Source: Clostridium bornimense (lineage in GTDB: Bacteria > Bacillota > Clostridia > Clostridiales > Clostridiaceae). Taken from it: a stretch of DNA of 64,000 nt. The notes beneath the pieces are model-generated. The model did not search any database, was not told the origin of the DNA, and saw only the letters and a program-made list of their open reading frames with translations. Below, piece by piece: positions 56,928-64,000 of the stretch. The translations under genes were made by a program, and so were the position numbers. How positions within the stretch are numbered: position 1 is the stretch's first letter; each line of letters opens with the position of its first letter. The stretch is from assembly GCF_000577895.1 (NCBI RefSeq), contig NZ_HG917868.1:496001-560000 (forward strand), given 5' to 3'.

Positions 56928-57938
56928 TTGAAATCAATAATGGACAATTTAAAAAAACCTAGTATTTTAAAAGGTAATATAACCTTTATGGTATTTATGA
57001 TTATAGGATTATTTACCCTAAATATATTGAGATTTTTATTGATAGATTTAGTGAATATACAAAGTTTTACTAGAAATGAATCTTATATTTATGCGATACA
57101 ATTAGCGACAAATCAAATAGTAATTCTAGGAGGAGTTGTTTTAATATATTTCTTAGTAACTAGAGAAAAATTTAAAGATGTTATACCTATAAGAAAAATA
57201 AAAGGCGCTGATATATTCTATATATTCTTAATAACTGTAGTTACAAGACCAATTATAGGGGTTATAAGTATGATAACATCATACTTTACTGTTGATACAC
57301 CAATGGCTGAAGCAGTATCAATATTGAGCAAAATGCCATTTTTAGCCATGTTTCTTGTAGTAGCTATACTACCAGCGATTTTTGAAGAATTTTTTATGAG
57401 GGGAATAGTAGCAAACAATTTTAAAAGATATAGTTTATTTGCTGCAGCATTGTTTAATGGAGTGCTTTTTGGAATATTCCATATGAACTTTGAACAAGGT
57501 TTTTTTCCGATACTTTTAGGATTTTTAGCAATATATCTTATGTATTATACACAATCTATAGTAGCGCCTATGTTACTTCATTTTTTCAATAACGGAACTT
57601 CTGTTATTTTAACATATTTATTGACATTGCTTCCAGGAGAACTTTCAAATACTGAAGTTGATACATCTTCAATGTTAGTATCACAGAATCAAAATGTTGC
57701 TTATTATATATTACTAGGTATTTTAGCAATTGGTGTCGTAGTATTATTTGGATGGTTAACATATCTTCTTGTGAATCTTATAAAAGAAAGAAATGAAGAA
57801 AGATGGATGGAAAGTAATGATTATAAGAAATTAGATGGAAAGAGGATATCTTTTACAAAAAAAATAGTAGATTATATACCATTTATTATTACTTTGATCA
57901 TTTATTTTTATAATGTTAAAGATCAAATAAGGTTTTAA
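56928..57938 (+). CDS. CPBP-family intramembrane protease
   Basis: A protein of about 336 residues with roughly eight membrane helices. The catalytic pattern of CPBP (Abi/Rce1-like) proteases is present: FEEFFMRG (Glu-Glu and Arg), FGIFHMN and LHFFNNG. The start is uncertain: TTG 56928 sits five nt after GGAAGTGA, ATG 56913 lies in that ribosome site, and ATG 56940 is also possible. CPBP proteins process prenylated peptides or act in bacteriocin self-immunity. No bacteriocin gene is visible nearby, so the substrate is open. Confidence 0.87.
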   Translation: MKSIMDNLKKPSILKGNITFMVFMIIGLFTLNILRFLLIDLVNIQSFTRNESYIYAIQLATNQIVILGGVVLIYFLVTREKFKDVIPIRKIKGADIFYIFLITVVTRPIIGVISMITSYFTVDTPMAEAVSILSKMPFLAMFLVVAILPAIFEEFFMRGIVANNFKRYSLFAAALFNGVLFGIFHMNFEQGFFPILLGFLAIYLMYYTQSIVAPMLLHFFNNGTSVILTYLLTLLPGELSNTEVDTSSMLVSQNQNVAYYILLGILAIGVVVLFGWLTYLLVNLIKERNEERWMESNDYKKLDGKRISFTKKIVDYIPFIITLIIYFYNVKDQIRF

Positions 57939-58026
57939 TAAAAATATTAAAAATAGTTGAAAAATTTCAAATACTATGTTATAATTAAATAACAGTGTTA
58001 GATGACACAGTGAAAATAAAAGATGT

Positions 58027-58091
58027 AAAGATTTAAATAGATAATAATTTTCTCCATTATTAGAGAATTTGTTAATCGAGTCTAAATCTTT
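58027..58091 (+). promoter_or_regulatory. Structured leader of the zinc-ribbon gene
   Basis: AAAGATTTA (58027-58035) is an exact inverted repeat of TAAATCTTT (58083-58091), with TTCTC/GAGAA nested inside. The outer stem ends five bases before the GGAGG ribosome site, so it could influence translation. Confidence 0.4.
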
Positions 58092-58110
58092 AATGATGGA
58101 GGAATTTCAA

Positions 58111-58266
58111 ATGGCTGATAAGAATTTAGTATGTAAAGATTGTGGAGCTGATTTCGTATTTACTGAAGGAGAACAAGCATTTTACAAAGAAAAAGGATTC
58201 GAAAATGATCCAGTAAGATGCCCAGCTTGCAGAAAAGCAAGAAAGCAACAAAACAACAGAAGATAA
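58111..58266 (+). CDS. Small zinc-ribbon protein
   Basis: A 51-aa protein. The start is ATG 58111, set by ATGGAGGA upstream; the frame is open earlier but without support. It begins MADKNLVCKDCGADF and ends CPACRKARKQQNNRR, giving two CxxC pairs about 25 residues apart that can hold one Zn2+, followed by a basic tail that may touch nucleic acid. Such proteins are widespread in Firmicutes without a firm function. Confidence 0.88.
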   Translation: MADKNLVCKDCGADFVFTEGEQAFYKEKGFENDPVRCPACRKARKQQNNRR

Positions 58267-58282
58267 TTTTATCTTCCTTGGT

Positions 58283-58315
58283 AAAGACCGTAAAGAGAAC
58301 TTTACGGTCTTTTTC
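58283..58315 (+). terminator. Terminator after the zinc-ribbon gene
   Basis: AAAGACCGTAAAG pairs with CTTTACGGTCTTT around a 4-nt loop; five T follow. Confidence 0.92.
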
Positions 58316-58327
58316 TATTTTAAATAA

Positions 58328-58356
58328 TTGACATGAAAAGTATATTGAAGTATAAT
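58328..58356 (+). promoter_or_regulatory. ileS leader promoter
   Basis: Consensus TTGACA (58328-58333), 17 bp, TATAAT (58351-58356). Confidence 0.88.
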
Positions 58357-58369
58357 TTTAACCAAATAG

Positions 58370-58603
58370 TGAAAAAAGCGTTGAAAAGGATAAGTACTTT
58401 ACTTAGGTTACTAAAGCGATTAAGGGATGGTGCGAGCCTTATAGGGAAGAGTAAAGAAAAATCACCTTGGAGCATGGTACTGAAATTTTAGTAAGTGGCC
58501 ACGTAGTTCTACGTTACAGAATAGTGCATGATTGTGCATGAATTAAACACATATTAGGTGGTTACGAGTGTAATACTTCGTCCTTTTAGGGCGGAGTTTT
58601 TTT
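58370..58603 (+). ncRNA. T-box leader of ileS
   Basis: The leader has a long Stem I. A likely Ile specifier ATC lies in AAAATCACCTTGG (about 58469-58476), and a T-box AGGTGGTTACGAG (about 58555-58567) contains the UGGU that pairs with uncharged tRNA 3' end ACCA. The terminator is ACTTCGTCC...GGGCGGAGT plus seven T (58575-58603). Compared with the usual AGGGTGGTACCGCG, the T-box is altered (one G fewer, an extra T). Uncharged tRNA-Ile should allow read-through into ileS. Confidence 0.88.
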
Positions 58604-58633
58604 ATTATTATTTTATTGAAGGGAGACAAAATT

Positions 58634-61600
58634 ATGTACAAAAAGATGGATAATAATAAATCTTTTGTAGAGATGGAACAAGACGTTATAAAGCTTTGGA
58701 AAGAAGAAGACGTAATTAAGAAAAGTTTTGAAGCTAATCCAGAAGGAGAATATTTTACTTTTTACGATGGACCTCCAACTGCTAATGGAAAACCACACGT
58801 AGGTCATGTCTTAACGAGAGTAATGAAGGATCTTATTCCTAGATATAAAGTAATGAAGGGATATAAGGTTATTAGAAAAGCGGGATGGGATACTCATGGG
58901 TTACCAGTTGAACTTGAAATAGAAAAGAAGCTTGGTATATCAGGAAAAGAGCAAATAGAAGATTATGGTGTTGAAAAGTTCACTAAGGAATGTAAAGACA
59001 GTGTTTTTACATATGTTTCTATGTGGGAAGAAATGACTAATAAAATTGGTTATTGGGTTGACATGGAAAATCCATATGTAACTTATCATAATTCATATAT
59101 AGAATCAGTATGGTGGGCATTAAAACAAATGTGGGATAAAGATCTTTTATATAAAGGTCATAAGGTAATGCCATATTGCCCTAGATGTGGAACTGGATTA
59201 TCTTCTCATGAAGTAGCTCAAGGATATAAGGACGTTAAGGATTTAACTGCTGTAGCTAAGTTTAAAGTAGTAGGAGAAGAAAATAAATATATACTTGCAT
59301 GGACAACTACTCCATGGACTTTACCTTCTAATATAGCATTATGTTTAAATAAAAGTTATGACTATATAGAAGCTAAGGTTGGCGATGAAATTTTAATATT
59401 AGCTAAGGAACTAGCACCAAAAGTATTAGGTGAAGATTATGAAGTTGTTAAAGAATTTAAGGGTTCAGAATTACTTGGAACAAAGTATGAACAATTAATG
59501 CCTTTTGTAAAACCAGAAGGAAAAGCTTTTGAGGTTATTCATGGAGACTATGTAACATTAACAGATGGTACTGGTATAGTACATATAGCTCCAGCTTATG
59601 GTGAAGATGATAATATTGTTGCAAAAGCTAATAATATGGGCTTCTTAAACCTTGTAGATGCTGAAGGAAAATTTGTTGAAGAAGTTACACCTTGGGCAGG
59701 AAAATTTGTTAAGAAATGTGATGAAAGCATCGTTAAATACTTAGAAGAAAATAATAAGTTATTTAAAGCTGAGAAGCATACTCACTCATATCCACATTGT
59801 TGGAGATGTGACACTCCACTTTTATATTATCCAAGAGAAAGTTGGTTTGTAAGAATGACTTCTCTTAGAGATAAACTTATAGAAAATAATAATAAAATAA
59901 ATTGGTATCCAGATAACATTAGAACAGGTAGATTTGGTAAGTTCTTAGAAAATGTTATTGACTGGGGTATTTCAAGAGATAGATATTGGGGAACACCACT
60001 ACCAATATGGCAATGTGAATGTGGTCATAAGGAATGTATTGGTAGCATAGAAGAACTTAAAGAAAAAGGAATTAATGTTCCAGATGATATAGAACTTCAT
60101 AAACCATTTATAGATAATGTTCATTTAAAATGTGAAAAGTGTGGTAAGGAAATGATAAGAACAGCAGAAGTTATAGATTGCTGGTTTGACTCAGGATCAA
60201 TGCCATTTGCTCAATTACACTATCCATTTGAAAATAAAGAACTTTTTGAAAAGAATTATCCAGCTCAATTTATTTCAGAAGCTGTAGACCAAACTAGAGG
60301 ATGGTTCTATACATTACTTGCTATATCAACAGCTATATTTGATAGAAATCCATTTGAAAACTGTATAGTTTTAGGTCACGTTCTTGATAAGAAGGGCTTG
60401 AAGATGAGTAAGTCAAAAGGAAATGTCGTAGCACCTCAAGATGTTCTTGATACAGTAGGTGCTGATGCTACAAGATGGCATTTCTATACTGCAAGTGCAC
60501 CATGGCTTCCAACAAGATTCTCAAAGGAAGATGTTGAAGAGACTCAAAGAAAATTCTTAAGCACTTTATGGAATGTATATTCATTCTATGTGTTATATGC
60601 TGATTTAGATAAATTTGATGCAACTAAATATTCAGATTTCAAATCAGAACATGTAATGGATAAATGGATACTATCAAAGCTTAATACATTAATTAAGACT
60701 GTAGAAAACGGATTAGAAAACTACAATATAACTAGTGCAGCTCTTGCTATAGAAGATTTTGTAGATGAGCTATCTAACTGGTATGTAAGAAGAAATAGAG
60801 CAAGATTCTGGACTACAGAACTTAATGATGATAAGATTGGTGCTTATACAACTTTATATAGAGTTTTAGTTACATTATCAAAAGTGGCAGCTCCATTTGT
60901 ACCATTTATGACAGAAAATATATACCAAAGCTTAGTTGTATCTTTAGATAGTAATGCAATTGAAAGTGTTCACTTATGTAAATGGCCAGAATATGATGAA
61001 TCTGTTGTTAATGCTGATTTAGAGAGAGAAATGGATTTAGCTTATAAAATAGTTAAACTTGGTAGAAGTGCTAGAAATGGTGCTAATATTAAGAACAGAC
61101 AACCACTTGGAGAAATGTTAGTTTCAATTGCTTCACTTCCTGAATATTATGGAGATATAATAAAAGAAGAATTAAACATAAAAAATATTGTATTTGGTGC
61201 TGACCTTTCAGAACACGTTAACTTTGAAATAAAACCGAACCTTCCTGTGCTTGGAAAAGCGTATGGAAAACTTATACCTGCTATAAGAAAATCTTTAAGC
61301 AAAATGGATCAAATGAAATTAGCTCAAGATATTAATGGTGGAAAAACTGTAACTATAGATGCTAATGGAACTTCCATAGATCTTACAAAGGAAAGCTTAC
61401 TTGTTACAATGAAAGGACTTGAAGGTTTTGCTTTTGCAGGAGAAGGAGAAGTTGGTGTAGTTCTAGATACTCATATAACAGAAGAATTAAAGGAAGAAGG
61501 GTATTTAAGAGAAATTCTTTCAAAGGTTCAAAATATGAGAAAAGAAAGTGGATTTGAGGTTGCAGATAAAATAAAATTATATGTTGCTAATAACGATATG

Positions 61601-61744
61601 TTAGAATCTATAATTAAGAAATTTGAAGATGTTATAAAGAGAGAAACTTTAGCAGAGGCTATAGTATATGATGAAAATAGAGACTATACTGTAAATAAGA
61701 TAAACGGTGAAGAATTATCAATGGCAGTAGAAGTAATAAAATAA
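58634..61744 (+). CDS. ileS: Isoleucyl-tRNA synthetase, type 2 (eukaryote-like)
   Basis: A 1036-aa class I synthetase. The start is ATG 58634 with GGGAG upstream (an in-frame TTG at 58616 is the ribosome-site region). HIGH motif variant [14 protein letters not shown], editing-domain [10 protein letters not shown], and KMSKSKGNV are present, with the anticodon domain near [20 protein letters not shown] and the length of about 1035 residues match the IleS2/eukaryote-like group, which is often mupirocin-insensitive; that property is inference. The gene is controlled by the T-box just upstream. Confidence 0.96.
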   Translation: MYKKMDNNKSFVEMEQDVIKLWKEEDVIKKSFEANPEGEYFTFYDGPPTANGKPHVGHVLTRVMKDLIPRYKVMKGYKVIRKAGWDTHGLPVELEIEKKLGISGKEQIEDYGVEKFTKECKDSVFTYVSMWEEMTNKIGYWVDMENPYVTYHNSYIESVWWALKQMWDKDLLYKGHKVMPYCPRCGTGLSSHEVAQGYKDVKDLTAVAKFKVVGEENKYILAWTTTPWTLPSNIALCLNKSYDYIEAKVGDEILILAKELAPKVLGEDYEVVKEFKGSELLGTKYEQLMPFVKPEGKAFEVIHGDYVTLTDGTGIVHIAPAYGEDDNIVAKANNMGFLNLVDAEGKFVEEVTPWAGKFVKKCDESIVKYLEENNKLFKAEKHTHSYPHCWRCDTPLLYYPRESWFVRMTSLRDKLIENNNKINWYPDNIRTGRFGKFLENVIDWGISRDRYWGTPLPIWQCECGHKECIGSIEELKEKGINVPDDIELHKPFIDNVHLKCEKCGKEMIRTAEVIDCWFDSGSMPFAQLHYPFENKELFEKNYPAQFISEAVDQTRGWFYTLLAISTAIFDRNPFENCIVLGHVLDKKGLKMSKSKGNVVAPQDVLDTVGADATRWHFYTASAPWLPTRFSKEDVEETQRKFLSTLWNVYSFYVLYADLDKFDATKYSDFKSEHVMDKWILSKLNTLIKTVENGLENYNITSAALAIEDFVDELSNWYVRRNRARFWTTELNDDKIGAYTTLYRVLVTLSKVAAPFVPFMTENIYQSLVVSLDSNAIESVHLCKWPEYDESVVNADLEREMDLAYKIVKLGRSARNGANIKNRQPLGEMLVSIASLPEYYGDIIKEELNIKNIVFGADLSEHVNFEIKPNLPVLGKAYGKLIPAIRKSLSKMDQMKLAQDINGGKTVTIDANGTSIDLTKESLLVTMKGLEGFAFAGEGEVGVVLDTHITEELKEEGYLREILSKVQNMRKESGFEVADKIKLYVANNDMLESIIKKFEDVIKRETLAEAIVYDENRDYTVNKINGEELSMAVEVIK

Positions 61745-61760
61745 CATAACAATATAGAAT

Positions 61761-61808
61761 AGGGCTGTCACAATAACGATTAAATTTCGTGAGTGAGGCC
61801 CTTTTTTT
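61761..61808 (+). terminator. Bulged-hairpin terminator after ileS (repeat-family type)
   Basis: AGGGCTGTCAC...ACGA pairs with TCGT...GTGAGGCCCT, followed by seven T. Nearly identical in its core to 24392-24440. Confidence 0.88.
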
Positions 61809-61920
61809 CAAAATATTTTTTATAATAATACACATAATATCTTATAAAAAAATGTGATACATGAACAATATCGAAAATATATATAGACAAAACTGAAAAG
61901 ATTATGTAAAATATTTTATG

Positions 61921-61956
61921 AAAACCTTTTATGGTAGCTATAATCTAAGGTTTTTT
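61921..61956 (+). terminator. Orphan hairpin upstream of the LacI-type gene
   Basis: AAAACCTT pairs with AAGGTTTT across an 18-nt loop, followed by a short T run. It could be an attenuator in the leader of the next gene. A loose inverted repeat ATTTGAAA/TTTCAAAT (61999-62049) lies nearer the start codon. No gene is seen in 61809-62085. Confidence 0.45.
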
Positions 61957-62085
61957 ATGAAACCTTATGAAAATGAGCTGTAAAAGTTATGATTTATTAT
62001 TTGAAACATAATTAGTGAATAAATAAGTTAATAATTCATTATTTCAAATACAATTATTAATAATAAGGAATGGAAGTGGTTATAA

Positions 62086-63087
62086 ATGGTTGCCTCAATA
62101 AAAGATGTGGCAAGAGAAGCAGGTGTATCTATTGCTACAGTTTCTAGAGTTTTAAATGAAGTTGATGTGGTTAATGAAGAAACTAAAAAAAGAGTAATGG
62201 AAGCAATAAAGAAGCTAGGGTATAGACCTAATATAGTTGCAAGAAGCTTAAAAACACAAAGAACAAAGACTGTGGGTATAGTTATGCCAGATATATCATC
62301 AGCATTCTATCCAGAAATAGTTAGAGGTGCTGAAGATGTAGCTAATATATATAACTATAATATAATTTTGTGTAATACAGATTTAGATACAGGAAGAGAG
62401 AAAGATTATTTAAGAGTTTTAAAAGAAAAAATGGTGGATGGAATTATATATATGTCTAATTCATTAGCACCAGAAATTTTACAATTAACAAAAGACTTGG
62501 ATTTACCAACAGTATTAGTAGAGACTAATGATGATGAAAAAATATTTCCAAGTGTAACAATTGATAATGAAGGAGCAGCTCTGGATGCAACATCATATCT
62601 TATACAAAAAGGAAATAAGTCAATAGCATATATAGGAACACATTATGAAGTTAAGAATGCATCAGCTAAGAGATATTTAGGGTATAAAGCAGCTTTGGAA
62701 GAAGCTGATATGAAAGTTGATTCTTCAAAGGTTATATTTACTGGATTAAAAGCCAAACATGGAGAAGAAGCTATAGAAGAATTAACAAGAAGAAATGTGA
62801 AATTTGATTCTATAGTTTGTTGTAGTGATGAACTTGCTATGGGAGCTATAAATAAGTTAAGAGAAAAGGGAATAAAGGTTCCAGAAGATGTAGATGTAGT
62901 AAGTTTTAATAATACATATGTAGCTTCAATTTATTATCCTAAATTAACAACAATAGATCAACCATCTTATGATATGGGATCTGTAGGTATGAGAATGTTA
63001 ATAAAAATAATTAACAAAAAGCCATTAGATGTAACTCAATATGTGTTACCACATAATTTGATAGAAAGGGATTCTTGTAAAAAATAG
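62086..63087 (+). CDS. ccpA: LacI-family regulator, CcpA-like
   Basis: A 333-aa regulator. The N-terminal LacI helix-turn-helix (IKDVAREAGVSIATVSRVLNE) is followed by the hinge helix PNIVARSLKTQ. The periplasmic-binding-like core begins KTVGIVMPDISSAFYPEIVRGAEDVA and includes NYNIILCNTD, which closely resembles catabolite control protein CcpA. It sits alone rather than beside sugar genes, which fits a global regulator. Without a search, a specific sugar repressor remains possible. GGAAGTGG precedes the ATG. Confidence 0.8.
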   Translation: MVASIKDVAREAGVSIATVSRVLNEVDVVNEETKKRVMEAIKKLGYRPNIVARSLKTQRTKTVGIVMPDISSAFYPEIVRGAEDVANIYNYNIILCNTDLDTGREKDYLRVLKEKMVDGIIYMSNSLAPEILQLTKDLDLPTVLVETNDDEKIFPSVTIDNEGAALDATSYLIQKGNKSIAYIGTHYEVKNASAKRYLGYKAALEEADMKVDSSKVIFTGLKAKHGEEAIEELTRRNVKFDSIVCCSDELAMGAINKLREKGIKVPEDVDVVSFNNTYVASIYYPKLTTIDQPSYDMGSVGMRMLIKIINKKPLDVTQYVLPHNLIERDSCKK

Positions 63088-63098
63088 AAGAAAATATG

Positions 63099-63154
63099 GA
63101 AGTCTCATAGGAAATTTGTAAGATATATAAGTTTCTTGTGAGACTTCTTTTTTA
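63099..63154 (+). terminator. Terminator after the LacI-type gene
   Basis: GAAGTCTCAT pairs with GTGAGACTTC, with inner GGAAA/TTTCT pairing and a strong T run. Confidence 0.88.
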
Positions 63155-63259
63155 TTAGTTATAAAATGACGTAATAAAACCTTTGAAGAAATTTACAAAA
63201 AATGGTAAAATTATAAACATATTAATAATATCTAAACAATATAATAATAGGTGATGAGT

Positions 63260-64000
63260 ATGGATAAAGGGAATATGTTGAGATTACAAAGGTTAATAAG
63301 TTATTTAGTTCATAAAGAAAATATAGAAGATGGATATGAAAAAAATCTTTTATACGAAAGTAAATATATTTTTAATATACCTAATGAAAGTAAGAATAAG
63401 GATAAGTCAATAGGAAGAAAATATATATCAATTTATGAAGATAATGATCAGTTTTATAAGTTAAAAAAGTTCTTATCTTTTATGGAAAAAGAAGGAACAT
63501 TATATCAAGTAGTATTAATACAGGGTACTTTTAAGATAGATGATAAGTATAAGTATCCAATAACTTCTTATGAAGTAGAATTAAATTATAATAAGGAATC
63601 TAAGTCTATAGATGTAATAATAAATTCATTAGTAACAATAGAGATTAATGATTTATTTCTGAAATTGGGATACAAAGGGAAAGATGAATACTGTGTAGAT
63701 AAGAAATACATGGAATTAGATGAGGAATTAATTGTATTAAGAAAGAGTAAAAATAAGTTATTGCTTGATGAAGGAAAAAAATTATTGAAATTTATTAATA
63801 CTAGTCTTGAGAAAAAGAGAGTAGTTACTTCAGCTTTAAGATATATTTTTAAATGGAATAAGTATGAGAATAATGAGGTTGGTTCTTGTGTAACCCCTTA
63901 CACTTTAAATGATGAGGAAAATAAATTTATATTAGATATAAATAAGTATGGTTCTGGTGTTTTAGAAGGTATAAGTGGTAGTGGTAAGACTTATGCAATA
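63260..64000 (+). CDS. P-loop NTPase, probably SF1-type helicase, N-terminal part (runs off the window)
   Basis: The frame stays open from ATG 63260 (AGGTGA upstream) to the last base, 247 codons. About 210 residues without a recognised domain are rich in charged residues. Then come a Q-like motif TLNDEENKFI and a Walker A motif GISGSGKT at the very end. This layout (Q motif then Walker A, about 20 residues apart) is that of superfamily 1 helicases, but the diagnostic later motifs lie outside the window. Confidence 0.7.
   Translation, partial: MDKGNMLRLQRLISYLVHKENIEDGYEKNLLYESKYIFNIPNESKNKDKSIGRKYISIYEDNDQFYKLKKFLSFMEKEGTLYQVVLIQGTFKIDDKYKYPITSYEVELNYNKESKSIDVIINSLVTIEINDLFLKLGYKGKDEYCVDKKYMELDEELIVLRKSKNKLLLDEGKKLLKFINTSLEKKRVVTSALRYIFKWNKYENNEVGSCVTPYTLNDEENKFILDINKYGSGVLEGISGSGKTYAI

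Noticed and set aside
61919-61934. A cre (CcpA-binding) site upstream of the LacI-type gene at TGAAAACCTTTTAT
   Set aside because: It lacks the central CG and mismatches the consensus at three defined positions; it is better read as one arm of a hairpin.

Overview
The window is 64 kb of very AT-rich DNA from an anaerobic Gram-positive spore-former of the Clostridium sensu stricto type. The evidence is an [FeFe] hydrogenase, class III (anaerobic) ribonucleotide reductase with its activase, the oxygen-independent cobalamin pathway, strong GGAGG-like ribosome binding sites, many intrinsic terminators, and AT-biased codons throughout. It looks like ordinary chromosome. I see no rRNA, tRNA, CRISPR array, prophage, integrase or transposase gene.

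Layout. 1-3.4 kb: end of a MATE exporter, peptidase T, a small Cys-rich protein and a membrane-anchored hydrolase. 3.6-9.6 kb: a giant extracellular-propeller histidine kinase, the first full copy of a dispersed non-coding element, and three proteins of unknown role. 9.7-16.9 kb: topoisomerase III, a decayed peptidase fragment, an SDR oxidoreductase with an AraC-type regulator, a decayed ABC ATPase fragment, an aminotransferase, and a membrane-anchored phytase-like tyrosine phosphatase. 17-25.7 kb: [FeFe] hydrogenase under a Rex-like operator, HisC, a P-type ATPase, a DEAD-box helicase and a PrsA-like lipoprotein foldase. 25.8-35.2 kb: a cobalamin riboswitch followed by eleven tightly packed genes (cbiK, cbiA/cobB, cbiC, D, E, T, L, F, G, H, J) that cover cobalt insertion into sirohydrochlorin through cobyrinate a,c-diamide. 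35.4-40.7 kb: an XRE regulator, then a 30-aa membrane peptide, a pseudo-histidine kinase, an active kinase and an OmpR-type regulator in one run. 40.8-52.2 kb: a perfect heptamer array, a secreted protein, a membrane MutS-like ATPase, two YhgE/Pip proteins behind a palindrome, a YjiH-type membrane protein and a TPR/glycosyltransferase-like protein. 52.5-64 kb: nrdD-nrdG with an NrdR-like box, an ArsR regulator, an MBL-fold protein that has lost its metal ligands, a CPBP protease, a zinc-ribbon protein, T-box-controlled ileS, a CcpA-like regulator and the start of a P-loop (helicase-like) protein that runs off the end.

The strongest candidates for something new are: (1) a family of roughly 300-bp non-coding elements with inverted terminal clusters of the heptamer CTGTGCC and several conserved internal hairpins, each headed by a terminator hairpin. 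There are full copies near 6.9 and 48.5 kb, truncated or internally deleted copies elsewhere, and a pure heptamer array at 40.86 kb. (2) A signalling operon that pairs a normal histidine kinase with a paralogue whose phospho-acceptor His is Glu, preceded by a short membrane peptide. (3) An MBL-fold pseudoenzyme. These are my readings from sequence alone; no database search was done.
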